Shown here piece by piece: positions 46,625-58,192 of a stretch of DNA of 64,000 bases. How positions within the stretch are numbered: the first letter of the stretch is position 1; each line of letters opens with the position of its first letter. The notes under the pieces are model-generated. The model had not been told where the DNA came from and did not search any database. It saw only the letters and a program-made list of their open reading frames with translations. This DNA is from Selaginella moellendorffii (taxonomy: Eukaryota > Streptophyta > Lycopodiopsida > Selaginellales > Selaginellaceae), in the NCBI RefSeq assembly GCF_000143415.4, contig NW_003314297.1, positions 336,671-400,670 on the forward strand, read 5' to 3'. The position numbers and the translations under genes were made by a program.

Positions 46625-46986
46625 TGTTAGGAATCCCCCAATTCTTGCCATATTCCTGACTCTCGTTGGATTTATGATCCATAGACCACATTCCTAACTC
46701 TCGAGACATTTCCCTATTCCTGACTCTCTGATTTCCCGTACAATTTCTGAGTCTCGAACCACATTCCTGGTGATGACGTGGTGCCTCCTCGACCTCAGCT
46801 ATAATTAGGCCGTCCTCGATCCAAGAGTGGTGGAGCTTCATCAACCTATAGTATATATAGGTTAGCCTTGTTCCATTTCTCCACAATCTGAATTAACGCC
46901 AATCTAAGGCCTCTTCTTCGTCTCCACTAGCTTTTCTCTTTGTCTTCTGCATTTTTCCAATCCTGATCTTATTGAGGGTCTTGACA
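46625..46986 (+). repeat. 5' LTR of Gypsy element B
   Basis: 362 bp beginning tgttaggaatccccc and ending ttgaca, aligned along its whole length with 51817-52180. It contains gtatatatagg, a TATA-like promoter element, at about 46851. Confidence 0.9.
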
Positions 46987-49900
46987 ATTTGATTCAGATT
47001 GTGCTTTTTGTTTTTGCTTTAGCTCGTTTTGATTGTTTGATTGCCTTTGCCTTTTTCCCCCTTTTCTTTCTTTTTTGCCGATGGAGTCTCCAAGCCATCA
47101 TGATTTCTTCACCAAAGTCCTTGCAAAAATCCAGTCTGAGAATACTGAGTTGAAGGCAACCCTTCTTCACATGCAACAAGAGCTTGCTTCACTTTTGGCT
47201 CAAGGATCAAGTAGAGTTCCTGAACCAAAGGTGAGTTTCCCAGGGAAGTTCTCAAGCAAGCATTCGAAGCTTCATGGATTCTTGAACTAGATGGAGCTGA
47301 TCTTCGCACTTCAACATCGGTGGTACTCCACTCCCGAGTCTCAAATCAGCATGATCGAGACATTGCTCAAAGGTGCAAATTTGTCATGGTTTTCTCCTCT
47401 TCTGGAGAAGAGCATGAAAGGGGTTGTGGTTTTGGAGCTGATAGATCTTCAGTTGTTCAAAGAGAAGCTCGAAGCATGTTTTGGCGAGACGGATCGGGTT
47501 TGGGCTGCCACCACAAAGATGAGACGTCTCTCTTAGGGGTCTCGTCCTGTCTCGATCTATGCTACGAAGTTCCAACTCCTTGCCTTGGACACTTAGTGGG
47601 ATGAGTGGGCCCTAATTGATCAATTTCATTTCAACCTCAACAACGGTGTCAAGGATTTTTTGCTCACCATGGAGGATCTCATGGACCTATCGGACGCTAT
47701 CAACAAAACTGTTCGATGTGACAATCGTCTCTTTGAACATCGTTAGGAAAGTCGTTGCGCTACTGTTTTCCTGTCCCAGACTAAGGAATCCTAGCTTGAG
47801 TCTTTGGGGCATACTCCTGAACCTACTACTCTAGTCCTGATGGATATTTCTAGTACTCCCCGACTCATCAAAGGGAAGCTGAGTCCTGCTGAGAAGCAAT
47901 GTTAAGTATCTCAGAATCTTTGCCTCTACTATGCTGATCCTAATCACAAAGCAGTTGTGTGTCCCAAGAAGCCTCCCGGACTGCTCGAGTTCACTCTGCC
48001 TCAAGGTCCACCTCTGTTACAGTCGGGAAATGACACTGTCCAAACAGAGTAGGAGCTGTCTTTTTGGACTCCCCGAATAAAAATCACTTTTTTTCTTTAT
48101 CAAGCTCCTCACCACCTTTCATCAAAGCCACCAAAAATTCCCGCAACTTCCGCATCCCATGTCTCCTTTCTTTCACCGGACAATTAGGACTCAAGGCTCT
48201 GGTGCTACTAGACTCGGGTGCAACTTCCTGCTTCATGGACACAGACTTTACTGCCCGACATCACATTCCTCTTTCTCCTACCATACAGGATCTGAGGGTT
48301 GAAGGCATTAGTGGGCATTTTGTGTCTCCATCTTCTGGACTTAGGGAAATGTTGCTTGTTCGAGTACACATCGAGTCCACTGTCACCGATATCACCTTCA
48401 ACATCATCAACAACAAGTCCTCCTCTGTGGTGCTCGGCCTTCCTTGGTTCCAACTGCACCAGCCTCAAATATGTTGGAAGGAATTACAGCTCGTCTCTCC
48501 CACATCACCATCTCCCACGTCTTCCCTTGCTGTTCATTAAGTCCGAATCAAAAAAAGTTCCCTAAACTCAAATTGAGGTTCTGTTCCTAACTTTACGAAG
48601 TTTTCACCCTCTTTGCTCCCTATCCCTCAATCTTCTTTTCCCTCTCTTCCATTTTACACTGGATAGTATCCTCGTCCCATCATTCCATTCAATCGTATGT
48701 CTCCTCCTATCTCCACAATCACTATGAAAGAACTCCTTCACGAAGAACCTGTTTTCCCTTTTGCTTTGCATGTTTCTCCTGTCAATCTTTCTGAGAAGTA
48801 TCATGATTTTGGGGATGTGTTTGACAAAAAAAAAGCTAGTGTACTACCTATTCATCGGCCTTACAACTATCCTATTGATTTATAGGAAGGAGCATCACCT
48901 CCGTGGGGGCCTATCTATGGGTTATCCCTGTCTGAGCTTAAGGCCCTCAAAGAGTATGTGGACAAGAACCTTGCATCAAAGTACATTCAGCATTTGTAGT
49001 CTCCAGCTGGAGCACCTGTCTTCTTTGTCAAAAAGAACAATGGGAGTTTGCAGCTAGTCATCGACTACCAAGGTTTGAACAAGGTGACTGTTCGGAACCA
49101 TTATCCTCTGCCCTTGATCTCAGACCTATTGGAATGCCTTGGCGGTGCCTACTTCTTCACCAAGATTGACCTCTGTGGAGCATACAACCTGATCCAAATC
49201 TAGCCTGGCGATGAATGGAAGATTGTGTTTCGAACCCACTATAGCCACTTCGAGTACATTGCCATGCAGTTTGGCTTGACAAATGCTCTAGCAGTTTTCC
49301 AACACATGGCAAACGACATCTTTCGAGAGTTTCTTGATCAGATGGTGATCATCTACCTTGACGACATCCTCATCTACTCAAAAACTCAGAAGGAGCATGA
49401 TGAGTATGTGTGCAAGGTGCTGGCGTAGCTGTGGGAACACGGCCTATACACAAAGCTTGAGAAATGTTCCTTTGATTAAGAGTCTATGGAGTTCCTTGGG
49501 TACATTGTCACTCCTGAGGGTATCATGATGGATTCTGCCAAAGTCAAAACTATTCTCAAATGGGAGCCTTCACAATCAATGTCGGACGTTTAGGTTTTCC
49601 TTAGCTTCGCCAACTTATACCGCAAATTCATTGATCACTACTCCAACATTGTCCTTCCTCTCACGCATCTCACTCGCAAGGATGTTCCCTTCTTTTCCAG
49701 TAGGGTTTCGACACACTCAAGGCGGTCTTCAGTTCTACTCTTGTCTTGATCCACGCTGATCCCTCACAACCTTTCTTCATCAAGGCGGATGCCTTCGACT
49801 TTGCCATCGTGTTATGCTGTCTCAACTTGGAGCAGATTAGGAATTTCATCTGGTCGCTTTCCATTCTCGGAAATTCCAGCCTGCGGAGATTAATTACGAA

Positions 49901-51816
49901 ATCCACGACAAGGAGCTCCTTGCCATCGTAGATTCCTTTGGAGAGTGGTATCGTTTCTTGGAGGGGGTGAGCCATCAAAAAACAGTCTGAACGGATCACA
50001 AAAATCTCAAGTACTTTGCCACTTCCCGAGTTTTGAGCCATCATCAAGGAAGGTGGGCATAATTCCTGAGTTGGTTTGACTTTGTTATCAAGTACAGACC
50101 TAAAAAGCTTCAGGGCCTTCCTGATGCTCTTTCAAAGCACTCTTATCTCAGTCTCAGGCTTGGTAATCCTGCCTTCGATCAACAGGATCAGGTTATCCTC
50201 GGTCCTAATCGGCTTTAAGTTATGGCAATTTCCTTGGCCCCTTAGGACTCCTCCTTGATGGACGTGATTAGAAACGATCTTCAATCCAACAACCTCGCCA
50301 GCGACATTTCCCCCCATCTTCAGGATGGACACCCAGTGACTCCTGACTGCCAGAAATTTGATGAGTTTGAGTTCTTAGATGGCTTGTTGTACCGTGGGGA
50401 GAAGCTTTACATTCCTGAAGGTGATGCTCGAAAGTTAGTCTTAATGGCATGCCACGATAGCCTGACTGCTGGTCACTTTGGCATTGCAAAAACCTATGAG
50501 CTGGTTGCATGGAACTTTTGGTGGCCTCACATGGACGACTACATCAAAGTTTTTGTTACCTCCTGTGACACTTGCACCCAGAATAAGGTACCTCACCACC
50601 TTCCTTCAGGTTTGCTTCATTCCCTCCCGGTCCCTTCAGGTCCTTAGGAATCTATGCCCATGGATTTCTTGAGTGATCTTCTGAGTTCTGGAGGCTTCAA
50701 TAGCATTTTAGTCATAGTGGATTGCTTCACAAAGATGGCACACTTTTTGCCGTCTACCAAGGAGTTTTCGGGTGAGGACATGGCAAAACTGGTATTTAGG
50801 GAAATTTTTTGACTTCATAGGATTCCTGAAGATGTGGTTTCAGATCAGGGACCTCAGTTCATCTCTCATTTCTAGCAACAATTCTTGCAGCTACTTGGAG
50901 TGAAGGCTAACCTTTCTTTGGCATATCATCCTCAAACTGATGGACAATCCAAGTGAACAATTTAGATGTTGAAACAATTTATGAGGTGCTTTATCAACTA
51001 TCATCAGAATGATTGGTTCGATATCCTTCCCTTTGCTAAGTTCTCCTATAACAAGTTTGTTCACTCCTCCCTTCGAGTTTCCCCATTCTTTGCAAACTCT
51101 GGCTGAAATCTCTGATTCAATCTCTCACTTCCTTCTCCATCTAAATCCTCTCGTTCAAATCCCCACTCTGAGGCATTTGTCTCCAACCTCCAAGAAATCC
51201 ACAACTCCGTCTCCTTCCACCTTCATCGTGCTTAGGAATTTCACAAAACATTTGCCAATGTCCATCGTTAGGATTGTCCCCTTTATAATATCAAGGATAA
51301 AGTCTAGCTCCTCAAGCAAAATATCTTCACCACCAGGCCATGTCCCAAGCTCGATTTCAAATGCCTTGGTCCTTTCCCTATCACTGCCATCATTAATCCT
51401 ATCACTTATCGCCTTGCACTTCCCTCCTTATATTAAATTCACCCCGTTTTTCACTCCTCTCTCCTTCAGCTTTATATTCCCAATCCTATTCCAAATCGGG
51501 TCATTCCTCCGCCTCCACCAGTGCAGCTCGAGGATGTGTCTGAGTATGAGGTTCAGGACATCCTTGATTCCAAGATCTCATGGTCTAAACTCTACTATCT
51601 GGTAGACTTGAAGGGTTAGGAATTTGAGGAATGCACTTGGGAACCTGTGGACAACCTGATTCATTCTCCTGACTTTGTTCAGGACTTCCACCACCACTAT
51701 CCTTCTCATCCTAGTCCTCATTCTTTTCATTCTCCATCTCCTGTCCCTCGACGCCCATCTCATCCTCCTCTTCATTCTCATTCACATCCTCATTCCACTC
51801 ACTCTTGAGGAGGGGG
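46987..51816 (+). mobile_element. Internal region of Gypsy chromovirus element B (gag-pol)
   Basis: Coding starts at 47081 (MESPSHHDFFTKVLAKIQ) and the last stop is at 51806. In order: gag, aspartic protease with LVLLDSGATSCFMD (about 48200), reverse transcriptase (about 48930-49560; AGAPVFFVKKNNG, FTKIDLCGAYNLIQI, IIYLDDILIYSKT with its intact active-site Asp pair), RNase H (about 49740-50100), integrase with the HHCC zinc finger (HDSLTAGHFG, CDTCTQNK, about 50450-50590) and core (DFLSDLLSSGG, ISDQGPQF-like), and a chromodomain (YEVQDILDSKI, EECTWEPVDNL, about 51540-51660). The single long frame is broken by many stops and is not functional. The polypurine tract gaggaggggg sits at 51807-51816. 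Confidence 0.9.
51807..51816 (+). other. Polypurine tract of element B
   Basis: Ten-base purine run gaggaggggg immediately 5' of the TG that opens the right LTR, the expected primer for plus-strand DNA synthesis. Confidence 0.85.
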
Positions 51817-52180
51817 TGATATCATGAATCCCCTAATTTTTGCCACATTCCTGACTCTTGCTGGATTCCTGACCTACAGACCACATTCTTGACTCTCAAG
51901 ACTTTCCCTAATCCTAACTCTCTAATTTCCCATACAATTCTTGAGTTTCGAACCATATTCCTGATGATGACATGGCACCTCCTCAACCTCAGCTATATTT
52001 AGGCCGTCTTCGATCCAAGAGTGGTGGAGCTTCATCAATGTATAGTATATATAGGTTAGCTTTGTTCCATTTCTCCACAATCTGAATCAACACCAGTCTA
52101 AGGCTTCTTTTTCGTCTCCACTAGCTTTTCTCTTTGTCTTCTGCATTTTTCCAGTCTTGATCTTGTTGGGGGTCTTGACA
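51817..52180 (+). repeat. 3' LTR of Gypsy element B
   Basis: 364 bp beginning tgatatcatgaatcccc and ending ttgaca, with many scattered substitutions against the 5' LTR, mostly transitions. The amount of difference implies an insertion that is not recent. Confidence 0.9.
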
Positions 52181-52595
52181 ATGGTGTGGACAAATGTCTA
52201 ACTTAGCTAGCCAATATGAAGAAGTTCTTGGCTATTAGAGGAACTTTAGATGTAGAGGTTTTAGTGGCTGCTATAATGATTTTGCATGATGTGGGTTTTC
52301 GGTGGTGGAATTGGTTTAAGGAGTTTTGTATTGCAAATAAAAAACCACCAATGTCTACTATGGATGAGTTTGAGGCTGGTTTTTATTTATGTTTTGTCCC
52401 TTACTATAACATGGAGAATGCTTGCACAAAATTTTAACATTTTCAACAAGGGAAAATGACACTTAAGGACTATATTGAGAAGTTTACTCACTTGATTAGC
52501 AATATTCCCATGAAGGATCTAGATCAAAACAAGTCTTACTTCATTGATGGCCTTTATAATGAGAGCCCATTATGCTACCACTCCATTGTAAGATC

Positions 52596-53030
52596 TAGAA
52601 TAAATTAAGTTCCTTACCCTAACATACTTTAATAAACTTTCCCTTTGATCGATGTTGACTATATAGTCAATAACAATTCTTCCCCCTTAACAAAGTCCTT
52701 ACCCTTTCACCCTTTCTAAAGAGCCCTACTCAAGCTCCTAGTCCATCTTCCATAGCCATATACATTAAGGAGGCATTGTGCCCTTCACTCTAAAATAGTA
52801 CACTTTTCAATTGGCTAACATAAAATATCAGATGAATTTTCACCCTAGCTGGCAGCCGCACTCGATAAGTTGCCTTACGAATGAGCTCTAACACTTTATA
52901 TAGACCAATATACTGATGAGAAATTTTACCACTCTTTCCATTCCTCAAAGGCACTAAGGTGTTCTGCCACTTATTTAACAGAAAGACCACTCGCACGAAA
53001 ATGGTTTGGGGGAGCTCTTTGATGTGGTTC
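52596..53030 (-). mobile_element. Inverted family-A Gypsy fragment inside the gag of family A
   Basis: Minus-strand translation gives the integrase C-terminal region (KWQNTLVPLRNGKSGKISH, AYRVRLPARVKIHLIFYVSQ-like) followed by the start of a family-A LTR (LTR beginning near 52672 and cut off at 52596). It resembles 58200-58570. It breaks the plus-strand gag. Confidence 0.75.
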
Positions 53031-54425
53031 GTTGACTTGACAATAATAAGCACAAGTCTTGTAAGCGTTTGAGGAGTCCTTTCGAGAATTGTCGTGATGA
53101 TTGTTGTGGACACAATAATAGAAATAAGCATCACAAGCTGAAGTTTGTGGTGGTTACCTTAGATGCAAAGGGGTCAAAGAAGCAGAAGTTCTTTGTGAAG
53201 AATTATAGATAGGGTTGTCATTATTGCAGTAAGCTTGGACACTACAAGGCTGATTGTCCATAGTTGAAGAACAAGCAGCAAAACAAAATGAATGAGCACT
53301 CTTCTACTCATGGTAAGTCAAATAATAAAAAGTTGCAAACTTTGCAACATGAGGATGACAAGAACAACCATTCTAGTCAGAGGAAGAGGCTTTTGATCTT
53401 TGCTCATCAACTCAAATGTGTGGAACAAGATGGAGCTCAAGGACACTCGTGAATCAACTTTAATATTGAAGGGTATGTTCTGTGGTGGTCTAGTGTGGAT
53501 TTTATTGGATAATGAGAGTGATGACAACTTTGTTTTGGCAAAGTTTATTGAGAAGCATGGCTTAGTGATATGAAGATTTCTTCTATACACGGTAGCAGGT
53601 GTAGCTACGTCTGCTCAACATTTCAATATGTGTGTAGAGGGGTTAGAAGTGTTAATTGGCAAAACCACACTTGTGGAAACTTTTTATCTCAAGGATATCC
53701 ATTGTGTGGATTTCATTCTTGAGATGCCATAGTTGGTGAAGGTGAATCTGGAGATAAAGTGGAGTATTAAGTATGACTCACTAAAGTACAATGGTGTTAA
53801 AAATGTGTGGTTTGGAGAGGGAGTTCAACTTCCAGTTGTTATGCTCTTCACTATATCTTTGAAGCGGGATTATTATAATGGAAAAACACTTTCGAGTTAT
53901 TTACTGTTTGTTTGTGACTTGGGGAACCAAAACATGTGTGGGGAGAAGCAATAGTACGGGATGTACCTGACGAGTTTTTTGATGTTTTTCCATTTGAACT
54001 TCTTCATGGGTTGCCTCAATTATAAGGTGTGGAGCATGGGATTATGTTAGAGCCAGGGACACAGCCAATTTACTAGCATCCATTTTGGCTGAGTTATGTA
54101 AAGGAGCAAGAAGTTACTTGAGTTTGAATTTATTCAGCCAAGTAAATCTTTGTTTGGTGCTCTAGTCTTGCTTGTGAAAAAGAAGGATGGTTCAATGTGG
54201 ATGTGTATTGATTATAGTGCCTTAAACAAGAAGATAGTGAAGGATAAAATGCTAATGCCATATGTGAATGATGTCTTAGACAAGCTTGGTGAAACACACA
54301 TATTTACCAAGATTGATTTGAGGAATGGATATCATCAAATTGCAATGGATGATGCATTTATCTCCAAAACGGCATTTAACATGAGCTTTAGGTATTTTGA
54401 GTTTATAATTATGCCATTTATGAAG

Positions 54426-54565
54426 ATTTTCTTCCACCATAGCCACCTTCCTTGGATCCATCTTGACACCCTTAAATGTTACAATATGGCATGGATATTC
54501 CACCTCTAACTTTACAAACTTATTTGCTCCTCCATACCTGTGAATATCCGTACCTTGATACAAGT
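54426..54565 (-). mobile_element. Inverted RT fragment of Gypsy family A
   Basis: The minus strand encodes TFKGVKMDPRKVAMVEENLHKW, the RT end/connection region. It abuts the plus-strand RT head to head. Confidence 0.7.
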
Positions 54566-54618
54566 ACCTGTGAATACCTGTCCGTATTCACTTACTCCTC
54601 CTTGCTCCTCCATACCAA

Positions 54619-54687
54619 GGAGGCATGGAGCTATTTTGAGCTCCTATTTTGAGTGTTACATGGAGCTCAAAATAGCTCCATACCTCC
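54619..54687. repeat. Near-perfect inverted repeat (26-bp arms, 17-base loop)
   Basis: Left arm 54619-54644 and right arm 54662-54687 pair at 25 of 26 positions; the core is ggagctattttgagctcc. Flanking DNA also carries repeated cctccttgctcctcc-type sequence. It could be the end of a foldback/MITE element. Confidence 0.85.
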
Positions 54688-54699
54688 GGTGGTAGGGTA

Positions 54700-55532
54700 T
54701 GTGGACCCACACCATTGGAACACAAACAAGGAAGTCTCACATTCTATCTATCTATATCTATTTGGGTTATATGCTACTTTTGAGAGTTTTGTGGTGCCAA
54801 CATGAGACTGAACTAAGGGACAAAAAATGTAATTTCGATTATCCATGCTGTGTTTGCCAGATCTTCTCTTTTGTGGTCATTCGAGATCTACAAAACTCTA
54901 GGAGTTGCAGCAGCAGCAGAAGATAGAGAGAGTACTGAGTAGCAGCGAGTGAGTACTTGGAGGAGAAGATTTTATTGACAAGTTTTTCCTGAAAATAAAC
55001 AGCACTAACTAATCAAAATCATCACTATATATAATCTTATAAGGTCCCCTTATTATAAGTATCAATCCCCTTACCTATCATATGCATACACCCCTTTACT
55101 GAGTGATTAAGAAAACTTAGTAAAAAATTGGCTTATTTAAGCAAACCTATAAAGCAAAATATGTTTAGATGTAAGAGTTGTTATTCATTTGGATTAACCT
55201 TTGTATAAATTTTTTTATAATCTATAAAGTTTCCTAAACACCTCCATGTGTATTCTAGCTTATTGGATTAATCTGATGTTTATAAATTATAAACAGTTTA
55301 TACACTTTTTTAAATACCTAGTGTTGCCATAAATAATTATATTACCTTACTGCACTGTGTTGAGTGATATGATCTCCTATCATATATGTGATGATAGGAG
55401 ATTGGCAATTCTCAGCTGTCCTGCTTGTACTGTAAGATGCAGTGATGAACTTGAGAAAAAGAAAGAAAGGTAAGATTTTCTTTCATTTCATTCATTAGAA
55501 CTCTTGATTCTCTTGTCATGCAATAAAACTAG
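54700..55532. other. AT-rich stretch before the assembly gap
   Basis: No coding signal. Holds short CAG/GAG-type simple sequence near 54905-54960 and otherwise AT-rich DNA. Confidence 0.5.
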
Positions 55533-55863
55533 NNNNNNNNNNNNNNNNNNNNNNNNNNNNNNNNNNNNNNNNNNNNNNNNNNNNNNNNNNNNNNNNNNNN
55601 NNNNNNNNNNNNNNNNNNNNNNNNNNNNNNNNNNNNNNNNNNNNNNNNNNNNNNNNNNNNNNNNNNNNNNNNNNNNNNNNNNNNNNNNNNNNNNNNNNNN
55701 NNNNNNNNNNNNNNNNNNNNNNNNNNNNNNNNNNNNNNNNNNNNNNNNNNNNNNNNNNNNNNNNNNNNNNNNNNNNNNNNNNNNNNNNNNNNNNNNNNNN
55801 NNNNNNNNNNNNNNNNNNNNNNNNNNNNNNNNNNNNNNNNNNNNNNNNNNNNNNNNNNNNNNN
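55533..55863. other. Assembly gap (331 N)
   Basis: Unknown bases. The sequence directly right of the gap is a TGG/AGG repeat coding polyproline on the minus strand, so repeat collapse probably caused the gap; the true length may differ. Confidence 0.95.
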
Positions 55864-56369
55864 TGGTGGTGGTGGTGGAGGACTTGGTGGTGGTGGAGGT
55901 GAACAAGAATTTGGAGTAAAATAATAGGGTCCACAAGTGACTTATTTATTTCCATTATTGGTGCATGTGCTTAAGGATTGGCCACTTGATCCACCATTTA
56001 TGTCTGTTAAGAAAGAACACCCTCGGGGTGCTTTACTCATATCCACACTCACTCGACAACTCCCAATATCTGTTCCAGTCTTCAGTAATTCAAAGATATC
56101 AAAATATCCTCTACTATTTGTAAATGATGAATCACTGTCTCTTGGACAAACCAGGTTTACCTTGGCATCTGAAAGATTTAACAAGATTAGAAAAATACAG
56201 AAGATAGATAATTTTTCTTACTGAAGATGCCATTCTGAGAGAGTGAACCACAATTAGTACAATAAACATAGCCATCCACTTTGATACTTGTAGTGGCAGC
56301 ACAAAAATTCTCATTTTTCAGAATGACTGCAAGTAATAAAATTAAATAGAGAAATGTTTTGTTTTCCAT
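55864..56369 (-). pseudogene. Ole e 1/extensin-like cell-wall protein with in-frame stop
   Basis: Exon 1 (56369-56222) encodes a signal peptide (MENKTFLYLILLLAVILK) and VDGYVYCTNCGSLSQNG. A 53-bp intron and exon 2 (from 56168) give AKVNLVCPRDSDSSFTNSRGY, DIGSCRVSVDMSKAP and CSFLTDINGGSSGQSL, with the spaced cysteines of the Pollen Ole e 1 domain. After 124 codons there is a TAA at 55944-55942. The same frame then continues as VTCGPYYFTPNSC and a polyproline run into the gap, the usual extensin-like tail. So either a nonsense change truncates the protein to the Ole e 1 domain, or the base is an assembly error. Secreted cell-wall protein by family. The alternative upstream Met at 56417 adds a non-signal-like stretch. 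Confidence 0.75.
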
Positions 56370-56540
56370 ACTTACATGGTAATATGAGGTAAAAGAACGC
56401 CCTTTTATAATCTGCACTGCATTAAGTCAAACATCTAAGGTACAACTAATTATTTGCTAGACTTTTTCCAAACCCAAATATTCTGATTTTTAGGATCTCA
56501 TGTTTTCTCCTTTTTTTATACGAATGATCTTAAACTTATA

Positions 56541-56560
56541 AATAATAATAATAATAATAC
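56541..56560. repeat. AAT trinucleotide microsatellite
   Basis: Short run of aataat repeats. Confidence 0.8.
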
Positions 56561-57949
56561 TCAAGAATCTCAGTATATTTGTTTAGAAAGTACAAAATTT
56601 AAACTTTGCATCTAATATTGGTTCAAATATATTAGCACAATTGGATTAAACTAGTAGTTAACACCTAGATTAAGAAAGAATATTCTCAAAATTGAGTGCC
56701 TGACTGAGCTACATGGTGTCACACCATGCTTGGAGTTTAGGAAAGCACACCTTGTTCCTTAATATAGATCAAGCTTTACTGCATACAAGTTATCTAGATG
56801 CCCATCCTTATGCCGCATGGGCATCTGGATAGGTGGTACATGCATTAACATCAAGCATCCCACCTAGATATCTATGATGTTACTGTTTGGTGTTGGACCC
56901 CAATTTTTCCAAGGTAAAAGTCTTTTGTGCAATCTTTGTGTCAGCTGTAAATCTCTTGTTAACCTTTAACCTTTATACTTTTGAATTATGGTCTAAAAGA
57001 ATATTCTTAGAATAACCTTCATTTTTGTTGGTTTTCAAGGTCATCAGGGTCAAAGGAAATGATATATTAAAGAAGATCACTCACCTTGGTGCAACAAGGC
57101 TGCCAAGAAATGGTTTCTTCATCTTCCATCACCCACACTTTCTTGCAACAAGAAAGTAGGTGCCTATAGCAGCAAGATCACTATTGTGTCCTTGGATGCT
57201 TTTTGTGGAAATAGTGTGGATTCCCACACCAAAAATGCTGCAGTTGTTCAAGTTTGGTCAACACCTCTTAGTCTAGTTATTTTCAACAGCTAGGTCATAT
57301 TCTTTTTAGAAGTCTATAAAAGCTTGATGCCACTGACATGGTTGTGGAGAACTTCCAGGAAGAAAAGAATTTCTATCTTTGTCACTTTCAATACAGAATT
57401 GAGCCCAGCAATAGCAAGCTGGCTATATGGGTGACTTGGGTTTGGCTTAAGATCACATATCCTTAACCAAAACTAAGATAACAAAAAAATTATATCCAAA
57501 ACATATTTTATGTTATTCCATTTACTTTGTTCTATTTGAGATGTGAATGAAATACCACCAAAATAAATGCTCATAGTCCCTTTATAAATTGCAATGGTGA
57601 ATTAAAATGATTTCACTTGGTATAAATTATACCATCATAATCTACTTATTATTTATATCTAATTATTTAATTCAAAAAAAATTAATTAAGCAAACTAAGG
57701 GTTAAAGTGTATTCTGAAGATCAAAATCATCTAGAAATGGCAGCACTAGCACCTCCACTTTGCCCTCTAGGATCTATATCATTTAGCTCATTGCTGGCTT
57801 GGATCCTGGATCTTGGTGGATGCACCACAACACAATCTTGAGTGCCACTCACCGGGTTTGGATTGGCAATACTCTCTAGCTTTGACATCATATACTTGTG
57901 GAAGGTGTAGATTGGGAAATACCACTTGCCAAGTGGTGGCAATCTTTGT
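56561..57949. other. AT-rich region without a recognised gene
   Basis: A 71-codon minus-strand frame at 57727-57942 (MPPLGKWYFPIYTFHKYMMSK) directly follows the family-A LTR but matches nothing I know. A 15-bp imperfect hairpin (56791-56831) is the only clear structure. The stretch at about 57050-57440 has coding-like composition broken by stops and may be a decayed gene fragment that I cannot identify. Confidence 0.45.
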
Positions 57950-57959
57950 CACCCAGGTT

Positions 57960-58192
57960 TGTTATAATTTAGTATGAAAAGACAAGGATCTAATCTCCTT
58001 AGACTATCTTATGCTTCCTCTTGAGGTTCCTCACCACCCAACCACCCCTGAGCTACATCAAAAGCTCCACTGTGCTGTCATTCCACTATGAGCCCTAGGA
58101 TAAGTTAAATTCCTTACCCTGTTGTGCCTTAATATACCTTTGAGCTTCCCTTTAACCAATGTCAACCATGTGCTTAAAGCTAGCACCTAACA
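57960..58192 (-). repeat. 3' LTR (partial) of a minus-strand family-A Gypsy element
   Basis: On the minus strand it begins tgttaggtgctagc immediately after a purine-rich run (gggaggaagaat) and matches the plus-strand LTR at 46127 in several blocks. The downstream LTR end is not sharply defined. Confidence 0.7.

Larger units (their letters stand above)
46346..54425 (+). mobile_element. Gypsy family A element, degenerate, interrupted by element B and other pieces
   Basis: Coding remnants on the plus strand run as follows. Gag occurs at 46350-46624 (KPSLVDQLKIPTF) and resumes after element B at 52186 (MKKFLAIRGT, VGFRWWNWFKEFC). A minus-strand family-A fragment sits at 52596-53030. A CCHC zinc knuckle (CHYCSKLGHYKADC) is at 53217-53262, a protease-like stretch at about 53490, and reverse transcriptase at 54150-54420 (VKKKDGSMWMCIDYSALNK, IFTKIDLRNGYHQIAMDD). 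Stops and frameshifts are frequent and no intact polyprotein remains. RT ends abruptly at an inverted RT fragment. Confidence 0.75.

Noticed and set aside
55488-55955. ORFs spanning the N gap
   Set aside because: They are open only because unknown bases are read as X.
56791-56831. 15-bp imperfect inverted repeat (tatctagatgcccat and its partner)
   Set aside because: Short, one mismatch, and expected occasionally by chance in this region; not enough for a separate element.
57050-57440. Coding-like stretch near the family-A LTR
   Set aside because: Frames break repeatedly and I could not match it to a family, so it is only mentioned within the surrounding region.
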